A stretch of 8,207 bases of DNA. It comes from Xanthobacteraceae bacterium. Lineage in GTDB: Bacteria; Pseudomonadota; Alphaproteobacteria; Rhizobiales; Xanthobacteraceae. The position numbers and the translations under genes are program-made. The DNA lies in contig JAICQA010000110.1 of assembly GCA_025929595.1 (NCBI GenBank), positions 1 to 8,207 of the forward strand. Direction: 5' to 3'. Below, piece by piece: positions 1 to 5,118 of the stretch. The notes beneath the pieces were generated by a model, which worked only from the letters and a program-made list of their open reading frames with translations, ran no database searches and had not been told where the DNA came from. Position 1 is the stretch's first letter; every line of letters starts with the position of its first letter.

Positions 1-743
1 CCGTCGGGGACCTCGCCGGTCTCGGGCAGGTCGAGCGGCGCGAAGGTGAGGGCCGGCGATCCGGCAAGATCGCCGGGCATGAGAAAGCGCCCCGGCGGCA
101 GGAGGCTCATGGCGTAGCGCTCGTCGCGGCTCGCCTTCAGATACTCGGTGAAGAGTCTGGTCGCCGTGAGCGCCGCCTGTTCATCCTCCGGGCCCTCCGC
201 ATTGAGCGTTGAAAGATGGGCGTGCCAGTCGCGCGCGATCTCCGCGCGCGGGCCGCTGCGCGAGAGCATCAATGCCTGCGCCGACCAGCTCTCGTAACTC
301 ATGTTGAGGAGCGGCAGGTCGAGCAGCCACTCGCCCGGATAGTCCACGATGTCGAGCGTGAGCGTCCGCGTTCGTCCGCTCTTCGACTGGTAGTCGATGA
401 CGAGCCGCAGTTCGCTCAGCCGCGTCGTCGACTCCGGCCAGCGCCGCTCGGTGATGAGATCGCGGAGATGCGTTTCGTAATCGAAGCGCGGCACGGCGTC
501 GTCGGGCTGCGGCGACAGCCGTGCGCCCGCGATGCGGCCCGAGGCCAGCGGCTCGAACACCGGAAAGCGCCCGCCGCGCACGAGGCCATGCACGAGCGCG
601 GTGACGAACACCGTCTTGCCCGCGCGCGAGAGGCCGGTGACGCCGAGCCGCACGGTCGGATGCACGAGATGCGTGCCATAGTCGGCGAGCGCCCGCGCGG
701 TCAGGCGCGCTTCTTCGACGAGGTTGCGGAAATTGATGGCCAT
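1..743 (-). CDS. YcjX-family P-loop ATPase, N-terminal half (3' end outside window)
   Basis: This frame is open from an ATG at 743 down to the left edge, giving 247 visible codons of a family usually near 480-500 residues. Seen: a Walker A motif GLSRAGKT at residues 37-44, which is the distinctive YcjX form, and DYPGEW at 134-139, the Walker B/switch region with its conserved Trp. The start MAINFRNLVEEARLTA places the P-loop where the family expects it; no strong Shine-Dalgarno precedes it. Known of the family (DUF463): a GTPase-like stress-associated protein of unclear role, often next to a YcjF/DUF697 membrane protein, which here would lie beyond the left edge. The gene is divergent from the hisD operon, with about 800 non-coding bases between them. 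I am confident of the family and make no claim about its cellular role. Confidence 0.93.
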   Translation of the reverse strand, partial: MAINFRNLVEEARLTARALADYGTHLVHPTVRLGVTGLSRAGKTVFVTALVHGLVRGGRFPVFEPLASGRIAGARLSPQPDDAVPRFDYETHLRDLITERRWPESTTRLSELRLVIDYQSKSGRTRTLTLDIVDYPGEWLLDLPLLNMSYESWSAQALMLSRSGPRAEIARDWHAHLSTLNAEGPEDEQAALTATRLFTEYLKASRDERYAMSLLPPGRFLMPGDLAGSPALTFAPLDLPETGEVPD

Positions 744-829
744 GGGCGGGGAAGGTGGCTCGCGCCGTGGTGATCGCGGCCCATTGCAGATAGGGACGCA
801 CGGAGCGCTTGTGAAGTCGTCTCCACGTC

Positions 830-863
830 GTCCCGGACGCCGCCGCAGGCGGCGATCCGGGAC
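830..863. repeat. REP-like palindrome
   Basis: Outer arms GTCCCGGA (830-837) and TCCGGGAC (856-863) match perfectly. Inner arms CGCCGCC (838-844) and GGCGGCG (848-854) also match, leaving a single bulged A at 855 and a three-base loop. This 15-pair hairpin resembles repetitive extragenic palindromes that, from memory, are common in Bradyrhizobiaceae-type genomes. It lies 87 bases upstream of the YcjX start and has no T-run, so it is not an obvious terminator. Copy number was not checked. Confidence 0.7.
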
Positions 864-876
864 CGTTCTCCGCGAG

Positions 877-989
877 CTCTGGCTGGCTCGCGCTCTTCTG
901 CCCTCATCGCTGGGCCGCCGCGAAGCGGCGAGATCCGGCGATCCAGAGCCTGCGGCACGATCTGGATGGCAGGGTCAAGCCGGCCAGAG
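877..989. repeat. Nested CTCTGG/CCAGAG inverted repeats
   Basis: CTCTGG at 877-882 is answered by CCAGAG at 943-948. Inside that pair sits a CGCCGC (916-921), GAA loop, GCGGCG (925-930) hairpin. A second, shorter unit has TCTGG at 961-965 answered by CCAGA at 984-988. Together with the palindrome at 830-863 this looks like a mosaic of two or three short interspersed palindromic units. There is no coding potential and no gene assignment. Confidence 0.55.
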
Positions 990-1006
990 AAAAATTCAGA
1001 TTAGGC

Positions 1007-1036
1007 TTGACATTTCGGCTTATAGGATTATATTCC
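1007..1036 (+). promoter_or_regulatory. Sigma-70-type promoter with palindromic operator-like site
   Basis: TTGACA (1007-1012) is a perfect -35 box. A 16-base spacer leads to TATATT (1029-1034), five of six matches to the -10 consensus. It sits in the only AT-rich island of the intergenic region. GGATTATATTCC (1025-1036) is an imperfect palindrome (10 of 12 positions symmetrical) covering the -10 box, as an autoregulated operator would. Transcription would start near 1041 and run rightward towards the DUF2948-hisD operon about 500 bases away. It could instead be an internal promoter of a repeat element or a relic of a lost small operon such as a toxin-antitoxin pair. Confidence 0.55.
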
Positions 1037-1042
1037 AGAAAT

Positions 1043-1092
1043 TCCCGTTCACGAGGGGCGTCTTCCGGAGACGTCCGGCTGACGGAACGGGA
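1043..1092 (+). other. Compound stem-loop just after the promoter
   Basis: TCCCGTTC (1043-1050) pairs perfectly with GAACGGGA (1085-1092). Inside, CGTCT (1059-1063) pairs with AGACG (1069-1073) around a five-base loop. The outer stem begins within two or three bases of the transcription start predicted from the TTGACA/TATATT promoter, so an RNA from that promoter would carry this fold at its very 5' end. The pairing is seen directly; that it forms in a real transcript is inference. Confidence 0.45.
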
Positions 1093-1283
1093 GGCGGCGC
1101 CTGCGCGTGCGGACTAACGTGGTTCGCACTCCCGGGTGGCTCCGGGGACTCCGCCCGGCCCCCATTACGAGGGGTCTGCGAGGAGCTCGCTGGACTTGGC
1201 AGGGTGAAGGCGGCAATGCCGCCGGATCAGGGCGTGAAGAGCGCCTGCCCGAGTCGAGGAAGCGCGGCCCCGGGGTTGGCGAT

Positions 1284-1423
1284 GAAGCCGTAAGGCTTCC
1301 CGCTAGAACGCCGCGATGGAGCGCCGGGTGGCGAACGCGCTTCCGCTGAAGCGCGTCACGCCGCAAGGCGTGGAGAAAGAAAGAGCGCCGCTCGGCGCTC
1401 CATCCCCCTCGGCAAATGAGGGG
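1284..1423. repeat. Cluster of five short stem-loops
   Basis: In order: GAAGCC/GGCTTC (1284-1299, GTAA loop); ACGCGCTTC/GAAGCGCGT (1335-1356, CGCT loop); CACGCC/GGCGTG (1357-1372, GCAA loop); GAGCGCC/GGCGCTC (1383-1400, GCTC loop); CCCCTC/GAGGGG (1405-1423, seven-base loop). The second and third are directly abutting, and two loops are of the GNRA kind. A weaker sixth, TCCCG/CGGGA, lies at 1449-1461. None is followed by a T-run, so they are not classical terminators. They could be part of a repeat element or of a structured leader RNA for the downstream operon. Confidence 0.55.
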
Positions 1424-1539
1424 ACGCTTACCAAGAACCCGGGTGGAATCCCGCCGCGGGAACGAAATCGGCTATCCTGCACTATACTTGCGTCACGCCG
1501 CTCCGCGCGGCTAATTCGCGCCGGCACCTGGGCATCGAC

Positions 1540-1986
1540 ATGGACTCCACGATCAAGGACCCGCTCAAGCTCATCGCGCTCGACGCCGACGACCTGTCGG
1601 TGATGTCGGCGCATATGCAGGACGCGGCCGCCAAGGTCGCCGATATGGCCTATCTGCCCGACGAGAAGCGGTTCGCGATGCTCGTGAACCGCTTCGACTG
1701 GCTGGCCGCCGTGGGCGCAGGCACCCCGCAGCGCCGCCGCACGGGCGTGCATTTCGATCGCGTGCTCAAGGCCCGCGTACGCGGCTTCGATCTCAGCGAC
1801 AGGTCGAAGGCGCTCAATCTGCTTGCCGTCGAATTCGCCGAGGCGAGCGCGCCCGCCGGCACCGTCACGCTGTATTTTTCCGGCGACGCCGCGATCCAGC
1901 TCGAAGTAGAGTGCCTCGAGGCCGCGATCAGCGACCTCGGTCCCGCCTGGCCGGCCGGCGAATTCCCCCGTCACGACGAAAGCTGA
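1540..1986 (+). CDS. DUF2948 family protein
   Basis: A 148-residue soluble protein with no signal peptide or membrane segment. I recognise it as DUF2948 from the opening LKLIALDADDLSVMSAHMQDA (about residues 9-29), FDWLAAVG (52-59), LNLLAVEF (92-99) and the C-terminal stretch IQLEVECLEAAISDLGPAWP (119-138). Its place directly before hisD is the usual one in Rhizobiales, where murA often precedes it; here a repeat-rich non-coding region lies upstream instead. No other in-frame ATG, GTG or TTG lies within about 70 bases upstream, and no clear Shine-Dalgarno precedes the ATG. It ends 12 bases before hisD, so the two are probably cotranscribed. The biochemical function of the family is unknown to me. 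Confidence 0.9.
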   Translation: MDSTIKDPLKLIALDADDLSVMSAHMQDAAAKVADMAYLPDEKRFAMLVNRFDWLAAVGAGTPQRRRTGVHFDRVLKARVRGFDLSDRSKALNLLAVEFAEASAPAGTVTLYFSGDAAIQLEVECLEAAISDLGPAWPAGEFPRHDES

Positions 1987-1993
1987 AAGAGGA
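1987..1993 (+). promoter_or_regulatory. Ribosome binding site of hisD
   Basis: AAGAGGA lies five bases before the hisD ATG at 1999 and immediately after the DUF2948 stop codon. It supports that start and tight translation of the two genes from one mRNA. Confidence 0.65.
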
Positions 1994-1998
1994 CTGAA

Positions 1999-3294
1999 AT
2001 GCCCATCCGGCTTTCGGCGAGGGACGCCGATTTTCGCGAGCGCTTTGCCGCGTTTCTCGACACCAAGCGGGAGACCGCCGAGGACGTCGAGTCGGCCGCG
2101 CGTGCCATCATCAAGGACGTCGCGGATCGCGGTGACCGCGCGGTGGTGGAGTACTCGAAGAAATTCGACCGCGTCGATCTCGATAAGATCGGCATGAAGC
2201 TGACCGCAGGCGAGATCGACGGCGCGGTGAAGGTGGTCGACCGCAAGACGCTCGGCGCGCTTGAGCTCGCCTGCGAGCGCGTCACCGCGCATCACAAGCG
2301 CCAGCTTCCCAAGGACGATCTATATACCGACTCGCTCGGCGTTGAACTTGGATCGCGCTGGACGGCGATTGATGCCGTCGGTCTTTATGTGCCGGGCGGC
2401 ACCGCTGCTTACCCCTCGTCGGTCCTCATGAACGCGGTGCCGGCGAAGGTTGCGGGCTGCGAGCGTATCGTGATCACGGTGCCGACCCCCGACGGCAAGC
2501 TGAACCCGCTGGTGCTGACCGCGGCAAAACTCGCCGGCGTCACCGAGATTTATCGGGTCGGCGGCGCGCAGGCGATCGCTGCGCTCGCCTACGGTACGGA
2601 GACGATTGCGCCGGTCGCCAAGATCGTCGGCCCCGGCAACGCCTATGTCGCGGCGGCGAAGCGCCTTGTTTTCGGCCGCGTCGGAATCGACATGATCGCA
2701 GGCCCGTCCGAAGTGCTGGTGCTGGCCGACTCCAGCGCCGATCCCAACTTCATCGCCGCCGATCTGCTGGCGCAGGCCGAGCACGATACATCGGCGCAGC
2801 CGATCCTCGTCACCGACGACGCGAAGCTCGCCGATGCCGTCGAGCGCTCGGTCGCCCGCCAGGTGCAGCAGTTGCCGCGCGCGGAAATCGCGGGCGCAAG
2901 CTGGCGCGATTTCGGCGCGGTGATTGTCGTCGCGAAGATCGCCGATGCGATCCCGCTCATCGATCGCCTTGCGCCCGAGCATCTCGAATTGATTGGCCCT
3001 GCCGCCGAAAATCTCTCAAGCCGGATCCGCAACGCCGGCGCCATCTTCCTCGGGCCATACACGCCGGAGGCCATCGGCGACTATGTCGGCGGCTCCAACC
3101 ACGTCCTGCCGACCGCGCGCGCCGCGCGCTACGCATCGGGCCTTGGCGTGCTCGACTTCATGAAGCGCACCTCGATCCTGAAATGCGGACCGGAGCAATT
3201 GAAGAAGCTCGGACCCGCTGCGATCGCACTCGGCGAGGCCGAGGGGTTGGAGGCGCATGCGCGCTCCGTGCGCCTGCGGCTCGAACGCGACTGA
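1999..3294 (+). CDS. hisD: Histidinol dehydrogenase
   Basis: HisD (EC 1.1.1.23) catalyses the last two steps of histidine biosynthesis, NAD-dependent oxidation of L-histidinol to L-histidine through the aldehyde, in the cytoplasm. The 431-residue length is typical. Residues matching the Escherichia coli enzyme are present: zinc ligands Gln259, His262 (in LAQAEHD), Asp361 (GDYVGG) and His420 near the C-terminus, and the catalytic pair Glu327-His328 (LAPEHLEL). The nucleotide-binding region VGLYVPGGTAAYPSSVLM (127-144) and VGPGN (210-214) are also intact, so the enzyme should be active. It is the only his gene in the window, consistent with the scattered his genes of alphaproteobacteria. The next gene begins two bases after its stop. 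Confidence 0.98.
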   Translation: MPIRLSARDADFRERFAAFLDTKRETAEDVESAARAIIKDVADRGDRAVVEYSKKFDRVDLDKIGMKLTAGEIDGAVKVVDRKTLGALELACERVTAHHKRQLPKDDLYTDSLGVELGSRWTAIDAVGLYVPGGTAAYPSSVLMNAVPAKVAGCERIVITVPTPDGKLNPLVLTAAKLAGVTEIYRVGGAQAIAALAYGTETIAPVAKIVGPGNAYVAAAKRLVFGRVGIDMIAGPSEVLVLADSSADPNFIAADLLAQAEHDTSAQPILVTDDAKLADAVERSVARQVQQLPRAEIAGASWRDFGAVIVVAKIADAIPLIDRLAPEHLELIGPAAENLSSRIRNAGAIFLGPYTPEAIGDYVGGSNHVLPTARAARYASGLGVLDFMKRTSILKCGPEQLKKLGPAAIALGEAEGLEAHARSVRLRLERD

Positions 3295-3296
3295 CA

Positions 3297-3776
3297 ATGT
3301 CCGGCACCGGCACGAAACGCCTCGTCCACGTCGTGCTCGATGAAGCCTCGATCGGCCGCGCCAATCCCGATGTCGAGCACGAGCGTGCGATCGCCATCTA
3401 CGACCTGATCGAGGAAAATCTGTTCGAGCCGTCGGGCGACGATGGCGGGCCGTACAAGCTCAGGATCGCGCTCGCCGAGAACCGTCTCGTGCTCGATGTC
3501 GCGCATGAGGATGGCTCGCCCGTCATCGTGCACATGCTGTCGCTCACGCCCTTCCGCCGCGTGGTGAAGGACTATTTCCTGATCTGCGAAAGCTACTACT
3601 CCGCGATCAAGACCGAGTCGCCCTCGCGCATCGAGGCGATCGACATGGGCCGCCGCGGCCTGCACAACGAGGGCTCCGAACTCCTGGTCGAGCGCCTGAA
3701 GGACAAGATCAACGTCGATTTCGATACGGCGCGGCGGCTCTTCACGCTCATCTGCGCGCTGCACTGGAAGGGCTGA
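3297..3776 (+). CDS. UPF0262 family protein
   Basis: A 159-residue soluble protein of the UPF0262 family, which I recognise from LSLTPFRRVVKDYFLICESY (81-100), IEAIDMGRRGLHNEGSELL (112-130) and RLFTLICALH (147-156). The frame stays open further upstream into hisD, but the ATG at 3297, two bases after the hisD stop, gives the normal family length and an N-terminus free of the Arg-rich translation that precedes it. The family is largely alphaproteobacterial and usually sits between hisD and a low-molecular-weight phosphatase gene, as here. Its function is unknown. Spacing implies translational coupling with hisD. Confidence 0.93.
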   Translation: MSGTGTKRLVHVVLDEASIGRANPDVEHERAIAIYDLIEENLFEPSGDDGGPYKLRIALAENRLVLDVAHEDGSPVIVHMLSLTPFRRVVKDYFLICESYYSAIKTESPSRIEAIDMGRRGLHNEGSELLVERLKDKINVDFDTARRLFTLICALHWKG

Positions 3777-3779
3777 TCG

Positions 3780-4238
3780 ATGGACGCAGCGGGCGAGGCG
3801 CCCCGCGCGGTACTCTTCCTCTGCGGCTACAACATCATCCGCTCGCCGATGGCGGCGGCACTCGCGGGTCAGATGTTCGGCGGCACGCTCCGCGTTGAAT
3901 CCGCCGGCGTGCGCAAGGAAGACGCCGATCCCTTCGTGCCCGTCGTCATGAACGAACTGGGCATCGACGTCTCGCGCCACAAGCCCAAGACGCTTGAGGA
4001 GCTGGTGGAGTATGAGGATTTCGATTTCGATCTCATCATCAGCCTGTCGCCCGAAGCGCATCACGCCGCATTGGAATTCACCCGGCATCACCCCGTCGAA
4101 GTCGAATATTGGCCGACCGAAGATCCGACGCTCGTCGAAGGCAATCGCGAGCAGCGGCTCGACGCCTATCGGGCGGTGCGGGATCAGCTCATGCAGCGCG
4201 TGAAGGAGCGTTTCGGCGGCGGGCAGGGCGGTACATGA
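3780..4238 (+). CDS. Low-molecular-weight phosphotyrosine phosphatase / arsenate-reductase-like protein
   Basis: A 152-residue cytoplasmic protein with the phosphatase P-loop CGYNIIRS at residues 15-22 (the C-X5-R-S signature, nucleophile Cys15 and Arg21) right after a short beta strand VLFL. The general-acid Asp is probably Asp115 in the WPTEDP segment (111-116), the position of the DP motif in this fold. SAGV (41-44) and the segment around LIISLSPEA (85-93) also fit the family. The fold is shared by tyrosine phosphatases and by arsenate reductases that use extra C-terminal cysteines. Cys15 is the only cysteine here, so a thioredoxin-type ArsC mechanism is unlikely. The gene begins three bases after the UPF0262 stop. 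The substrate cannot be read from sequence. Confidence 0.88.
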   Translation: MDAAGEAPRAVLFLCGYNIIRSPMAAALAGQMFGGTLRVESAGVRKEDADPFVPVVMNELGIDVSRHKPKTLEELVEYEDFDFDLIISLSPEAHHAALEFTRHHPVEVEYWPTEDPTLVEGNREQRLDAYRAVRDQLMQRVKERFGGGQGGT

Positions 4239-4336
4239 GCGCCCGGCAGTTCACATTATTCGCGTCATCGGCTAGACCCGTCTGCCCGCAAGAATGGTCC
4301 GGACCACCCGCGTCCGGCAGAGGTTTCCCGCGATGA
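4235..4336 (+). CDS. Possible 33-residue small ORF with ATGA overlaps at both ends
   Basis: An ATG at 4235 overlaps the TGA stop of the phosphatase gene (ATGA at 4235-4238). The 33-codon frame from it ends in a TGA that overlaps the maf start ATG (ATGA at 4333-4336). The product begins MSARQFTLFASSARP and ends GRGFPR; it is not very hydrophobic, has one Cys, and matches no family I know. It fills exactly the slot where related genomes, as I recall, carry infA, but it does not resemble IF-1. It may be a coupling ORF that carries ribosomes from one gene to the next, or a chance frame. A modest purine-rich stretch (GGGCAGGGCGG) precedes it. Confidence 0.3.
   Translation: MSARQFTLFASSARPVCPQEWSGPPASGRGFPR
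4295..4317 (+). repeat. Perfect 12-base palindrome with competing hairpin before maf
   Basis: TGGTCCGGACCA (4295-4306) is a perfect palindrome. Its CCGGAC (4299-4304) can instead pair with GTCCGG at 4312-4317 around a seven-base loop, because GTCCGG occurs twice (4297-4302 and 4312-4317). It lies just upstream of the maf Shine-Dalgarno. It could be a dimeric protein site or a small RNA fold; either role is inference. Confidence 0.4.
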
Positions 4337-4956
4337 TCGGCCGGCCCAAACTCGTCCTCGCTTCCGGTTCGCCGCGCCGACTCGGACTGCTCAATCAGGC
4401 GGGCCTCGATCCCGATTCGCTCGAGCCGGTCGAGATCGACGAGTCGCCGGAGCGCGGGGAACTGCCGCGCACGCTCGCGGTGCGCCTCGCCCGCGAGAAG
4501 GCCGAAGCCTCGATCGTGCGCGTGCGCAACCGCCCGGAGATCAAGGACGCTTATGTGCTTGCGGCCGACACGGTGGTTGCCGTCGGCCGCCGCATTCTGC
4601 CGAAACCGGAAGTGCTCGATGAAGCATCGGGCTGCCTGCGGCTGCTCTCGGGCCGCACCCATCGCGTCTACACCGGCGTGTGCCTCGTGACGCCACGCGA
4701 TGCCATGCGCACGCGTTTGGTCGAAACGCGCGTGCGCTTCAAGCGCCTCTCGAATGAGGATCTCGAATCGTATCTCGCTTCGGGCGAGTGGCGCGGCAAG
4801 GCGGGCGGCTACGCAATCCAGGGCCTCGCCGGAAGTTTCGTGACGAAACTCGTGGGTTCCTACACGAATGTGGTGGGCCTGCCGCTTTACGAGACAACGA
4901 CGTTGTTGGCGGGCGAGGGTTTCCCCATTCATTTCGGCTGGCTCAGCCCGCCCTGA
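4333..4956 (+). CDS. maf: Maf-family nucleotide pyrophosphatase (septum-formation-inhibitor-like)
   Basis: Maf proteins hydrolyse non-canonical or pyrimidine nucleoside triphosphates to monophosphates and so act in nucleotide-pool house-cleaning in the cytoplasm. The 207-residue product has the hallmark motifs: LASGSPRR at residues 9-16 (phosphate binding), LAADTVVAVG at 77-85 with the catalytic base Asp79, and GGYAIQG at 158-164 followed by SFV. It opens with the typical Maf beta strand KLVLASGSPRR. I chose the ATG at 4333 because AGAGG (4319-4323) sits nine bases before it; an in-frame ATG at 4294 would add 13 residues that do not look like the family. The sequence does not let me assign a nucleotide preference safely. 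Cotranscription with the upstream genes is likely. Confidence 0.93.
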   Translation: MIGRPKLVLASGSPRRLGLLNQAGLDPDSLEPVEIDESPERGELPRTLAVRLAREKAEASIVRVRNRPEIKDAYVLAADTVVAVGRRILPKPEVLDEASGCLRLLSGRTHRVYTGVCLVTPRDAMRTRLVETRVRFKRLSNEDLESYLASGEWRGKAGGYAIQGLAGSFVTKLVGSYTNVVGLPLYETTTLLAGEGFPIHFGWLSPP

Positions 4957-5039
4957 TCCGCCGTCAGGCGAACATTGCGGATCGCGCATGGCTGCGGTCA
5001 CCCGTGGTTGCTTTCCTCCTGTGCGCGGCGCGTGATACC

Positions 5040-5055
5040 TTCGCTCAACAGCGAA
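5040..5055. other. Short hairpin in the maf to UGSC-like gap
   Basis: The 162-base gap 4957-5118 holds no gene I can support; in particular there is no yacG-like CxxC zinc protein. TTCGCT (5040-5045) pairs with AGCGAA (5050-5055) around a four-base loop. No T-run follows, so it is not a classical terminator. No convincing -35/-10 pair is present, which leaves open whether the next two genes share the hisD-maf transcript. Confidence 0.35.
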
Positions 5056-5105
5056 ATGGCGGGCGGGAACAGCGGCACCTCAGGGCCGTTCTGCCTTGTA
5101 TCGAA

Positions 5106-5113
5106 GCGGAGGA
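5106..5113 (+). promoter_or_regulatory. Strong ribosome binding site of the UGSC-like gene
   Basis: GCGGAGGA ends five bases before the ATG at 5119. It is the strongest Shine-Dalgarno in the window. It fixes the start at 5119 rather than at an in-frame upstream ATG at 4975, which would add 48 residues without family character. Confidence 0.8.
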
Positions 5114-5118
5114 CAGGC

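Larger units (their letters stand above)
744..1539. other. Long intergenic region rich in palindromes, no convincing gene
   Basis: Nearly 800 bases separate the divergent YcjX and DUF2948 genes. Open frames of 80-190 codons cross it on both strands, but they lack recognisable domains, are rich in Arg, Pro and Gly, and run through inverted repeats, so I treat them as GC-driven artefacts. What it does hold, left to right: a REP-like palindrome (830-863), nested CTCTGG/CCAGAG repeats (877-989), an AT-rich island with a promoter (about 990-1042), a compound stem-loop (1043-1092), a small hairpin (1209-1223), and a run of hairpins (1284-1423 plus 1449-1461). The composition suggests an accumulation of interspersed repeat elements. 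Confidence 0.75.

Noticed and set aside
181..801. A 206-codon minus-strand frame overlapping YcjX
   Set aside because: The true frame is the edge-running one starting at 743, which has the P-loop GLSRAGKT and DYPGEW.
724..1293. A 189-codon plus-strand frame in the intergenic region
   Set aside because: It begins inside the YcjX gene, crosses REP-like palindromes and the promoter island, and is Arg/Gly-rich with no domain.
1049..1366. A 105-codon minus-strand frame in the hairpin-rich region
   Set aside because: The composition is typical of a translated repeat. I use it only as a hint of a repeat family and do not call it a gene.
1460..1488. Possible promoter GAACGA-17-TATACT close to DUF2948
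   Set aside because: The -10-like box is fair, but the -35 has little resemblance to consensus; not strong enough to list.
1303..2295. A 330-codon minus-strand frame over DUF2948 and hisD
   Set aside because: Antisense to recognised genes and running into the hairpin cluster; no domain seen.
3129..4091. A 320-codon minus-strand frame over hisD, UPF0262 and the phosphatase gene
   Set aside because: It is a shadow of three well-supported genes on the plus strand, with no family resemblance.
4250..4278. Possible maf promoter TTCACA-17-TAGACC
   Set aside because: The -10 matches only three of six consensus positions, and the tight operon structure makes a separate promoter unnecessary.
4975..5118. 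N-terminal extension of the UGSC-like protein from an ATG at 4975
   Set aside because: The extra 48 residues look like non-coding translation, and a strong GGAGG site fixes the start at 5119.
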